From contig CANMPD010000005.1 in assembly GCA_947499635.1 (NCBI GenBank), positions 62,001 to 126,000 on the forward strand: 64,000 bases of DNA, written 5' to 3'. The notes beneath the pieces are model-generated. The model made no database searches. It was not told where the DNA came from and worked only from the letters and a program-made list of their open reading frames with translations. Below, one piece after another: positions 54,541 to 62,404 of the stretch (positions are counted from its first letter, which is position 1; each line of letters begins with the position of its first letter). The DNA comes from an uncultured Paracoccaceae bacterium (lineage in GTDB: Bacteria; Pseudomonadota; Alphaproteobacteria; Rhodobacterales; Rhodobacteraceae). The position numbers were made by a program, and so were the translations under genes.

Positions 54541-55430
54541 GAGTGCACCGCCAGCAGGGCCGCACCACGCGCCCCTGAACTATCTCCATGAGACGCAACC
54601 ATGATCTTAGGTGGCCTCAGACCAGGCAAAAGATGGCTGGCCATTTTTCGTTCCAAAAGCTGGGAAATACCGGACATGTTAGACACCCCTCCACCTAGGA
54701 CAATACAATGCGGCGCAAGAGTAAGCTGTAGCGTCACCAGACAATCGCCAGTTATATCCGCCCAGATATCAAGACAGTCTTGATGGTTTTCAGCAACCAC
54801 AGCTTCGGCGGACAAACGTCTGCCAAGTTTATATTCTGCAATATTGGCCAGTCCTGTGCCGGAGATATAAGTCTCTAAACAACCTTTGCGCCCACAACCA
54901 CAGGCAAATAGTGGTAGACCATGCCGCGCGACAAGACCTGCGGGTGCCGCTACATGACCGATTTCAACCGCCAAGCCCCCCGCACGCGATGGCAAGCGGC
55001 GATCGATGCATATCCCGGCCCCAACACCAGTGCCCAAGACCAAGCCAAGGACCGTATGAAATCCTTGGCCAGCGCCACCGCAACTCTCGGACAGGGCAAA
55101 GGCCATACAGTCATTGATTAACGGCAAATCACGTCCAAGCCGATCCTCGAGGTCTTTCCCCAACATCTGTCCAGACGCCACAATATTTGCCGCGAACAGA
55201 CGCCCCGTGTCCGGGTCCAACACGCCCGGCACAGCAAGACCAACAGGCAAATCCCGCATATCTGCCTGCGCCATCAACCATTCAATCTGGGCCTGTACTG
55301 CGTCCAGAAACGCAGTATAGTTTTCACTTGGTGTCGGGATACGGCGGGTGGCCAATGTCGTATGACTCTCTGTATCAAACAGACGGGCCTCGATTTTAGT
55401 GCCACCCAGATCAATCCCCCCGCTTTTCAT
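54537..55430 (-). CDS. nagK: ROK family N-acetylglucosamine kinase-like sugar kinase
   Basis: A 297-residue ROK kinase, close in length to E. coli NagK (303). The ATP site GIDLGGTKIEARLFD is at the N-terminus, the catalytic aspartate is in LINDCMAFA near residue 106, and the zinc-binding CGCGRKGCLETYISG near residue 175 is intact. It should phosphorylate GlcNAc to GlcNAc-6-phosphate for NagA. The ATG at 55430 gives the standard start; an upstream frame extension is not needed. Confidence 0.85.
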   Translation of the reverse strand: MKSGGIDLGGTKIEARLFDTESHTTLATRRIPTPSENYTAFLDAVQAQIEWLMAQADMRDLPVGLAVPGVLDPDTGRLFAANIVASGQMLGKDLEDRLGRDLPLINDCMAFALSESCGGAGQGFHTVLGLVLGTGVGAGICIDRRLPSRAGGLAVEIGHVAAPAGLVARHGLPLFACGCGRKGCLETYISGTGLANIAEYKLGRRLSAEAVVAENHQDCLDIWADITGDCLVTLQLTLAPHCIVLGGGVSNMSGISQLLERKMASHLLPGLRPPKIMVASHGDSSGARGAALLAVHS

Positions 55431-55482
55431 AAAGCTCAACTCTCCGGTTACACCCTTGCCGTTTACCGCCGCTCTGCCCGGT

Positions 55483-56847
55483 TCACGATAGATCAGCCGC
55501 AAACGACGTCAGGCTGCGCTCTAAAATCCCCAACAGGTCTTGGACTTGAGATGAGGTGATCGTCATTGGCGGACAGAACCCTAAGGCGTCCAGCATATTG
55601 CGCGTGATTAGCCCGTTTTGCAGACATTGTTTGTTCATCGCAGCCCCAAGTTGACCTGACGTGAATTGATCTGCTTTCCCTTCAGGTGCCACCATTTCAA
55701 GCGCGGCAATCAGGCCAACGCCTCGGGCTTCGCCGACCAATGGATGACCAACCAGCGCATCCAGTCCGGCCCGCAGCTCCGCGCCGCGTTCGGCGGCATT
55801 CGCGACAAGGTTTTCCTCTTCAATAATGCGGATATTCTCCAGCGCAACCGCCGCCCCCACAGGGTGCCCGCCACCTGTGTATCCATGACCCAAGATACCG
55901 ATACGGTTGCTTTCATCCGCAATCGGATCGTACATCTTGTCGTTCATCATAAAGGCCGAAAACGGAAAATAAGACGAGGTCAGCTGTTTCGACATCGTGA
56001 TCACATCTGGCACAATGCCAAACGTCTCGCAGCCAAACATGTTTCCAGTACGGCCAAAACCACAGATTACCTCGTCGGCGATCAATAGAATATCGTGTTT
56101 CTTCAGGACTTTTTGGATCTTTTCCCAATACGTTTTGGGCGGCACCACAACACCACCTGCGCCCATCACAGGCTCAGCAATAAAGGCTGCGATCGTCTCG
56201 GCCCCTTCGGTCTGGATCATCGCTTCCAGATCTTCGGCGCAACGGGTGGCAAACGCCTCTTCGCTTTCGCCGTCCCGCCCTTCGCGCCAGTAATGCGGGC
56301 AAGTCGTATGCAAGACGCCGTCGATAGGCAAATCAAATGATGTGTGGTTCGCCGGCAACCCCGTCATCGACGCCGCAGCAATCGTGACCCCATGGTAACC
56401 GCGCAGACGCGAGATCACCTTTTTCTTTTGTGGCTGTCCCATCGCGTTGGCGCGATACCACAAAAGTTTCAAAATCGTGTCATTCGCTTCTGAGCCTGAG
56501 TTGGTGAAAAACACTTTGCTCATCGGTGCGGGGGCCAGATTGATTAGTTTTTCAGCAAGATCAATCGCAGGACCATGCGAGCGATGACTAAAGTTATGAT
56601 AAAACGGCAGCTTTTCCATCTGTTTTGTTGCCGCATCAATCAAGCGTTTTTCATTAAAACCGACCGCAACACTCCAGAGTCCGGCCATGCCCTCGATCAG
56701 TTTATTTCCTTGATTATCAAAGACATAAATCCCTTCACCGCGATCAATGATCAGGGGGCCCTGTTGTTCATTCAAACGGGCGTTCGTATAACTATGAAAG
56801 TGATAGGCAGCATCGCGAGCTTCGTCAGAATTTGGGCGCGGGTCCAT
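55483..56847 (-). CDS. Class III (omega-amino acid) aminotransferase
   Basis: A 454-residue PLP-dependent aminotransferase of the class III group (omega-amino acid:pyruvate, putrescine, taurine or beta-alanine types). The PLP lysine is Lys287 in TMSKQLTSSYFP, Asp258 lies in LLIADEV, and NSGSEAND near residue 116 binds phosphate. AGGGGA precedes the ATG by seven bases. It is first in the minus-strand run toward nagK and nagA, and divergent from a LysR gene across 172 bases. That LysR probably regulates it. The amine substrate is unknown. Confidence 0.88.
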   Translation of the reverse strand: MDPRPNSDEARDAAYHFHSYTNARLNEQQGPLIIDRGEGIYVFDNQGNKLIEGMAGLWSVAVGFNEKRLIDAATKQMEKLPFYHNFSHRSHGPAIDLAEKLINLAPAPMSKVFFTNSGSEANDTILKLLWYRANAMGQPQKKKVISRLRGYHGVTIAAASMTGLPANHTSFDLPIDGVLHTTCPHYWREGRDGESEEAFATRCAEDLEAMIQTEGAETIAAFIAEPVMGAGGVVVPPKTYWEKIQKVLKKHDILLIADEVICGFGRTGNMFGCETFGIVPDVITMSKQLTSSYFPFSAFMMNDKMYDPIADESNRIGILGHGYTGGGHPVGAAVALENIRIIEEENLVANAAERGAELRAGLDALVGHPLVGEARGVGLIAALEMVAPEGKADQFTSGQLGAAMNKQCLQNGLITRNMLDALGFCPPMTITSSQVQDLLGILERSLTSFAADLS

Positions 56848-56921
56848 AGAGATTCCCCTGAGGTTAATGTCATTTATTGATCATGGCTAGCGCCGCGCAG
56901 GCTAGATCGGCAAGCCAAAAT

Positions 56922-56962
56922 GCGACACTGTCGCGAAAATTATTTTAAATACGACAGGTCGT
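56922..56962. promoter_or_regulatory. Pair of CGAC/GTCG dyads in the LysR-aminotransferase intergenic space
   Basis: GCGACACTGTCGC (56922-56934, 6-1-6) and ACGACAGGTCGT (56951-56962, 5-2-5) share the core CGAC...GTCG, with centres about 28 bases apart. Two related dyads between a LysR gene and its divergent neighbour match the usual recognition plus activation site layout of LysR regulators. Confidence 0.55.
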
Positions 56963-57019
56963 TATGAAATTTATGGAACGTCGACGCGGCCAAACACGCA
57001 GCTTCGCGGCTTTTATCGG

Positions 57020-57988
57020 ATGGGTTTTGCCATGTTAGAAGATGATACTTCCGCATCGAAAACGGACCTTGTCGGTCCCAATTGGAACTTGCTGCGCAGC
57101 TTTTATTTCACTGCATCTTTAGGCGGAATGACGCGGGCAGCCAAGGCGCAAGGCCTGAGCCAGCCATCCATCAGTGCGGCCATCAGCAGGTTGGAAAAAA
57201 ACCTCGGCCATCGCTTGATCCAACGCGGTCAGCGCAATTTCGAACTGACCGCCGCAGGCAAGGTTTTGTTCAACGAAGTCGAAAAAATGTTCGAAGCCTC
57301 GCTCAGAGCAGAAGAAAAGCTGCGCGCCTTGCATTCTGGTTTGGTCGGCACTGTGCGGATCGAAATTGTCACCGGCGCGCGTTGTGATCTGTTTGACGAA
57401 ATCCTGCGCCTGATGCACCAGCGACACCCATCCGTCATCATTGATATCCAGATCACCACCAGCCATCGCATCTTGCAAAATGTCGCAACCGGAGAGCTGC
57501 CCTTTGGCCTGTGCCTGATGCAACGCCCGCTGTCGCGGCTGTCGTGTAGCCTCTTGCTGCGGGCGCGGTATAGTTTGTTTTGCGGGGCAGAACATCCATT
57601 GTGCGGGCGCCAAGATGTGACCCTCGAAGACCTGATTGAGGTGCCCTTTATCTCGTTTTCCTGTGACACCGAAGGTCGCGCACACGAACCTCTGACCATC
57701 TTGCGTGACACCACAGGGCTCGCCCGCAACGTCGGCGGCACCAGTGGTGATTTCTCCGAAGTGTGCCGCATGGTCACCGCAGGCCTCGGCATCGCAGTGC
57801 TTCCCGTTCACGCCGTCAGTCGCGAAATTGCCGAAGGCACCTTGTGGAAACTGGATCTAGAGGGGCCTGATCTTTGGGCCGATCTCTATTTCGTTACCGA
57901 TCCCAATCGCCACTTTAGCCCTGCAGAACAGATGTTTTTCGACCTCGCCCAAGAGGTCATAACCAGCAGAGCTGACGACATTACATAA
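57020..57988 (+). CDS. LysR family regulator
   Basis: A 322-residue LysR-type protein. The N-terminal helix-turn-helix covers about residues 22-80 (GGMTRAAKAQGLSQPSISAA is its core), and the effector domain starts near residue 110. The start is either 57020 or the in-frame ATG at 57032; neither has a strong ribosome site. It sits between a divergent aminotransferase and a downstream aldolase/ABC operon, and may control both. Confidence 0.88.
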   Translation: MGFAMLEDDTSASKTDLVGPNWNLLRSFYFTASLGGMTRAAKAQGLSQPSISAAISRLEKNLGHRLIQRGQRNFELTAAGKVLFNEVEKMFEASLRAEEKLRALHSGLVGTVRIEIVTGARCDLFDEILRLMHQRHPSVIIDIQITTSHRILQNVATGELPFGLCLMQRPLSRLSCSLLLRARYSLFCGAEHPLCGRQDVTLEDLIEVPFISFSCDTEGRAHEPLTILRDTTGLARNVGGTSGDFSEVCRMVTAGLGIAVLPVHAVSREIAEGTLWKLDLEGPDLWADLYFVTDPNRHFSPAEQMFFDLAQEVITSRADDIT

Positions 57989-58156
57989 CAAAATAGAATG
58001 TAAGAAATAACTTTAGTCTATTTTTTATCTTCAAAACAGATTGCTACGCTTTTGCTACAGACATGGCTCACACAGTCATGACTAAATTTTAATTCATTGA
58101 TTTCGTTATATTTTTATCACATCCGCACCCTTTGACGCTTCAGGAGAGCATGACAC

Positions 58157-58921
58157 GTGGCAGTAGAAACATCCTCAGATCTCCCTGTTGAACGTCTTCA
58201 TTTGGCCGCCGCCTACCGGTTGATTGCCCATTTTGGCCTAGATGACAGCATCTTCACCCATATTTCCGCCCGAGCGCCCAAAGATGAGGCAGAGCACGGG
58301 TTTCTCATTAATCCTTTTGGCCTGCGCTTTGACGAGGTCACCGCCTCAAACCTCGTTACCGTGGACCTCAATGGCAACATCATTCGTGATGATTACGGCA
58401 AGGGGATCAATGCCGCAGGCTTTACAATTCACAGCGCCGTTCACGCCGCCCGCCCCGAAATCGACTGTGTCCTGCATACACATACCGTGGCCGGGGTTGC
58501 GATCTCATCGATGCAAGACGGGATTTTACCGCTGAACCAATGGGCACTGCAATTTTACAACCGGATCGCAACCCATGCCTATGAGGGCATCGCCCTTAAT
58601 CTCGCGGAACGCGAACGCCTCGTGGCGGATTTGGGCACAGCCAAAGCAATGATCCTGCGCAATCACGGTTTGCTAACCTGTGGCGCAAGCGTCGGAGAAG
58701 CCTTTACCCTGATGTACAACCTCGAACGCACCTGCAAAGCTCAGGTCGCGCTGATGTCCTCAGGGGCCACCTTGGCCCCCGTGTCTGACACACTCGCCGA
58801 ATTTACGGCGCGCCAATATGAATCTTTGACCAAGGATCGCGGCAAACCAGGTGCCTATGATCCAGAGTGGGAGGCCTATTTACGCCTTGCGCTCAAACAC
58901 CATCCGGATCTGGCAGCATAA
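58157..58921 (+). CDS. Class II aldolase/adducin family protein (second copy)
   Basis: A 254-residue paralogue of the protein at 881-1615; the two share long identical blocks such as ILRNHGL and the LPLNQ...LQF...NRIA pattern. Metal-ligand histidines are in LHTHT near residue 112 and RNHG near residue 176. The GTG at 58157 is used because AGGAG lies ten bases before it and the nearby ATG at 58150 is out of frame. It is the first gene of a peptide-type ABC operon, so it probably acts on a molecule derived from the imported solute. Confidence 0.86.
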   Translation: MAVETSSDLPVERLHLAAAYRLIAHFGLDDSIFTHISARAPKDEAEHGFLINPFGLRFDEVTASNLVTVDLNGNIIRDDYGKGINAAGFTIHSAVHAARPEIDCVLHTHTVAGVAISSMQDGILPLNQWALQFYNRIATHAYEGIALNLAERERLVADLGTAKAMILRNHGLLTCGASVGEAFTLMYNLERTCKAQVALMSSGATLAPVSDTLAEFTARQYESLTKDRGKPGAYDPEWEAYLRLALKHHPDLAA

Positions 58922-58963
58922 GCCAAAGCGGATGTTCCATCCCCCCCCAACAGGAGAGAGAGC

Positions 58964-60526
58964 ATGAAGACATTAACGTCCCTCACGACCATGGCAGCAC
59001 TGGCCCTCGCTGCAACGGCCGCCACCGCACACGGTCCACCTGTGCCCGGTGGCACGCTCAACGCAGTGATCCAGCCCGAGCCCCCCAGCCTGATGCTGGG
59101 TTTGGTGCAAAATGGCCCCACCCAAATGGTCGCTGGCCAGATCTACGAAAGCCTGCTGCGCTATGACACCGATCTGAATCCGATGCCCTCTCTCGCTAAG
59201 GCATGGACTATTTCCGATGATGGGCTGACCTATACATTTACCCTGCAAGACGGCGTATTGTGGCACGACGACACCCCCTTTACCTCGGCGGATGTTGTGT
59301 TCTCGGTCGATGTTTTTCTGCGTGAAACCCACCCCCGCCTGCGTGCATCTTTGGCGCATGTAGACAGTATCACCGCACCGGATGACACCACCGTGGTCTT
59401 TACGCTCAAGCAACCCTTTGGCCCGTTCCTCGGTGTGTTTGAGGTCGGCACGATGCCGATGATCCCGAAACATATCTACGAAGGCACCGATTACGCCAAC
59501 AACCCTGCAAACAATACGCCCATCGGTACCGGCCCGTTCAAGTTCGACACATGGGAGCGTGGCTCTCATATCCATTTGGTCAAAAACGAAAATTACTATC
59601 TCGACGGGAAACCCTATCTCGATGAGATTTATTACCAGGTGATCCCTGATGCGGCCTCGCGCGCCGTGGCGTTTGAAACCGGCAAGATCGATCTGCTGCC
59701 GGGTGGCTCGGTCGAGAATTTCGACATTCCCCGCCTAACCGCGATGGACAATGTCTGCTCGACCAATGAGGGTTGGGAATTCTTTGGCCCGTTGTCGTGG
59801 ATGTGGATGAACATGCACGAAGGTCCAATGACCGACAAAAACCTGCGCAAGGCCGTAATGCATGCATTGGACCGCGATTTTGCCCGCGATGCGCTATGGA
59901 ACGGCAACGGCAAGGTTGCCACCAGCCCCATCAGCTCGGTGACACGTTTTTACGACGCAGATGTGCCAGACACATCTTATGATCCGGACAAAGCTAAGGA
60001 CTATCTCGCCCAATCCGGATATGACGGCGAAACCCTGCGTATCCTACCCCTGCCCTATGGGGAGACATGGCAACGTTGGGCCGAAGCGGTTCGTCAAAAC
60101 CTGTCAGAGGTCGGGATCAAATCCGAAATCGTTGCAACCGATGTTGCAGGCTGGAACCAGAAAACCGGCGCCTGGGACTTTGATCTCGGCTTTACCTACC
60201 TCTACCAATACGGCGACCCTGCCCTTGGTGTGGCCCGGACCTATGTTTCATCCAATATCGCCAAAGGCAGCCCTTGGAACAATGTATCCGGTTATGTGAA
60301 CCCAGAGGTCGACAAGTTGTTTGCCGAGGCCGCGGTTCAAACCACAGCTGAAGCACGTCAGGATCTCTACAGTCAGGTACAAAAGATCGTCGTCGATGAC
60401 GTTCCTGTCGCATGGATGATGGAACTGCAGTTCCCCACCATCTACCGCTGCGATCTGCACAATCCGGTGAACACCGCCATCGGCGTCAATGATGGCCTGC
60501 GCGACGCATGGATCAGCAAAGACTAA
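58964..60526 (+). CDS. ABC transporter substrate-binding protein, family 5 (second system)
   Basis: A 520-residue periplasmic binding protein of the SBP_bac_5 family with a Sec signal peptide (about residues 1-23, cleavage after ATA). The family segment VLWHDDTPFTSADVVFSVD lies near residue 98, and the strand pattern NNTPIGTGPFKF near residue 182 is typical. GGAGAGAG precedes the ATG. It differs from the 6766 protein and serves a separate transporter. A strong hairpin follows it, before the permease genes. Confidence 0.9.
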   Translation: MKTLTSLTTMAALALAATAATAHGPPVPGGTLNAVIQPEPPSLMLGLVQNGPTQMVAGQIYESLLRYDTDLNPMPSLAKAWTISDDGLTYTFTLQDGVLWHDDTPFTSADVVFSVDVFLRETHPRLRASLAHVDSITAPDDTTVVFTLKQPFGPFLGVFEVGTMPMIPKHIYEGTDYANNPANNTPIGTGPFKFDTWERGSHIHLVKNENYYLDGKPYLDEIYYQVIPDAASRAVAFETGKIDLLPGGSVENFDIPRLTAMDNVCSTNEGWEFFGPLSWMWMNMHEGPMTDKNLRKAVMHALDRDFARDALWNGNGKVATSPISSVTRFYDADVPDTSYDPDKAKDYLAQSGYDGETLRILPLPYGETWQRWAEAVRQNLSEVGIKSEIVATDVAGWNQKTGAWDFDLGFTYLYQYGDPALGVARTYVSSNIAKGSPWNNVSGYVNPEVDKLFAEAAVQTTAEARQDLYSQVQKIVVDDVPVAWMMELQFPTIYRCDLHNPVNTAIGVNDGLRDAWISKD

Positions 60527-60535
60527 CACACCACA

Positions 60536-60567
60536 CCCCGCGCGCGATATTATACATGCGCGCGGGG
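60536..60567 (+). terminator. Intercistronic hairpin between binding protein and permease genes
   Basis: CCCCGCGCGC (60536-60545) pairs perfectly with GCGCGCGGGG (60558-60567) across a 12-base loop. No T-run follows. Such stems after binding-protein genes usually protect the upstream mRNA so that the binding protein is made in excess over the membrane parts. Confidence 0.7.
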
Positions 60568-60596
60568 ACCCTCTATCCAATTGCCGAGGATCTCTC

Positions 60597-61568
60597 GTGT
60601 TCAGCTTTATCGCCGCGCGGCTGGTCAAAGCAGCCTTTATTCTGCTCGCCATCCTTGCCTTTAACTTTTTCCTCATCCACGCCGCCCCCGGTGACCCTGC
60701 CGCTGTCATGGCCGGAGAGGCCGGTGCCGCAGATGAGAAATTCCTGCAGGATCTGCGCGAACAATTCGGGCTGGACCAACCCGTTGCAGTGCAGTTTTAC
60801 GCCTATATGAAAGGCGCGATCCAGTTGGACCTGGGCTATTCCTACCGTCAACAAATGCCAGTGGCGACACTGATCTGGGATCGGCTGCCTGCCACGTTGC
60901 TGCTGACCTCGACCGCGTTTGTCATCTCGCTTATCCTTGGCGTTTTGGCTGGGGTTTTGTCCGCGCAAGCCCAAGGCACATGGCGTGACACTCTCATCTC
61001 GACCCTCGCGTTGTTGTTTTACGCCACGCCATTGTTCTGGGTCGCCCTTATGGCGGTTCTGTTGTTTTCCGTCGTGTTAGGCTGGTTTCCCGGCTTTGGC
61101 TACGAAACCATCGGAGCCAATTACACAGGCCTTGCCCGCATGTTGGACATCGCAAAACACCTCGTTTTACCGGCAACCACGCTGGGTCTGTTCTTTATGG
61201 CAATCTACATGCGCATGACCCGCGCCTCTATGCTCGAGGTTTCGCGACTGGATTTCGTGAAAACCGCGCGGGCCAAAGGTATGCGCAACAGTGTCATCCA
61301 ACGCCGCCATGTGCTGCGCAACGCATTGCTGCCAGTCATCACACTCGCCGGGCTTCAGGCTGGCCAAATCGTCGGCGGTGCGGTGCTCACCGAAACCGTT
61401 TTTGCATGGCCCGGCGTTGGGCGGCTGATGTTCGAAGCAATCAACCAAAGGGATTATAACGTGATCCTTGGCGTCTTTTTCATCTCTGCAGCAATGGTGT
61501 TGCTGTTTAACCTGATCACCGATGTTGTCTATGGCATCGTCGATCCCCGTATTCGGGTAGGCTCATGA
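60597..61568 (+). CDS. ABC transporter permease, DppB type (second system)
   Basis: A 323-residue DppB-type permease. The first membrane helix begins at about residue 8, and the loop HAAPGDPAAVMAGEAG is typical. The EAA loop is DFVKTARAKGMRNSVIQRRHVLRNALLPV. The GTG at 60597 is chosen because CGAGGA lies six bases upstream and because the longer frame would start inside the binding-protein gene and read through the hairpin. It overlaps the next permease gene by ATGA. Confidence 0.9.
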   Translation: MFSFIAARLVKAAFILLAILAFNFFLIHAAPGDPAAVMAGEAGAADEKFLQDLREQFGLDQPVAVQFYAYMKGAIQLDLGYSYRQQMPVATLIWDRLPATLLLTSTAFVISLILGVLAGVLSAQAQGTWRDTLISTLALLFYATPLFWVALMAVLLFSVVLGWFPGFGYETIGANYTGLARMLDIAKHLVLPATTLGLFFMAIYMRMTRASMLEVSRLDFVKTARAKGMRNSVIQRRHVLRNALLPVITLAGLQAGQIVGGAVLTETVFAWPGVGRLMFEAINQRDYNVILGVFFISAAMVLLFNLITDVVYGIVDPRIRVGS

Positions 61569-62404
61569 AGGCATTCTGGTCCCGTTTTCGTCAAAACCGT
61601 GGTGCAGTGATTGGTCTTGTATTGTTGATCTGCGTCATTCTTTGTGCCGTCGCCGCCCCGTTTGTGTTCCCACGCAGCCCATGGTCCATGGTGCAACGCC
61701 CGTTTCTACCTCCGTTCACGATGGATGGCCTGCCATTGGGCACCGACGCATTAGGGCGCGACGTCTTGTCAGGGCTGTTTCATGGCGCACGGATCTCGCT
61801 TCTGGTTGGGCTTGTCTCAACCGTGGTGGCACTGGCAATTGGCATCCCCATCGGCGCCCTCTCTGGATATTTCGGCGGGGTCGTCGATGATGCGCTGATG
61901 CGCTTTACCGAATTCTTCCAAACCATTCCCAGCTTTGCCCTCGCCATCGTGCTGCTTGCAATCTTTCAACCCTCTCTCGGCTATATCATCCTTGCGATTG
62001 CCATTGTCAGCTGGCCTCCCGTCGCGCGTCTGGTGCGCGGCGAAGTTTTAAGCCTGCGAGGCCGTGAGTTTGTCGAGGCCGCCACACTTTCAGGCCAAGG
62101 ACACCTGCGGATCATCTGCGCACAGGTGCTGCCCAATGCGCTGCCGCCAATTATTGTGCTGGCCTCTCTTATGGTGGCCACAGCGATCTTGCTGGAAAGC
62201 TCGCTCAGCTTTTTGGGGTTGGGTGACCCGAATGTCATGTCATGGGGCTATATGATTGGGGCCGCGCGCACGGTTTTGCGCACGGCTTGGTGGCTCAGCT
62301 TTATCCCCGGCATCGCAATCCTACTCACTGTGTTGGCCCTAAATTTGATCGGCGAAGGGTTAAACGATGCGTTAAACCCCCGCCTACGGAGACGTGGCAC
62401 ATGA
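61565..62404 (+). CDS. ABC transporter permease, DppC type (second system)
   Basis: A 279-residue DppC-type permease. LGTDALGRDVLSGLFHGARISL is the diagnostic early motif, the EAA loop is FVEAATLSGQGHLRIICAQVLPN, and the end SSLSFLGLGDPN is conserved. It overlaps the DppB gene before it and the ATPase gene after it (ATGA in both cases). Confidence 0.92.
   Translation: MKAFWSRFRQNRGAVIGLVLLICVILCAVAAPFVFPRSPWSMVQRPFLPPFTMDGLPLGTDALGRDVLSGLFHGARISLLVGLVSTVVALAIGIPIGALSGYFGGVVDDALMRFTEFFQTIPSFALAIVLLAIFQPSLGYIILAIAIVSWPPVARLVRGEVLSLRGREFVEAATLSGQGHLRIICAQVLPNALPPIIVLASLMVATAILLESSLSFLGLGDPNVMSWGYMIGAARTVLRTAWWLSFIPGIAILLTVLALNLIGEGLNDALNPRLRRRGT

Noticed and set aside
57119-57811. Long open frame (230 codons) antisense to the LysR gene
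   Set aside because: The LysR frame has full domain support. The antisense frame has no recognisable domain and follows from third-position base bias.
58973-59575. Open frame of 200 codons antisense to the binding protein
   Set aside because: It mirrors the strongly supported SBP_bac_5 gene and has no ribosome site or domain.
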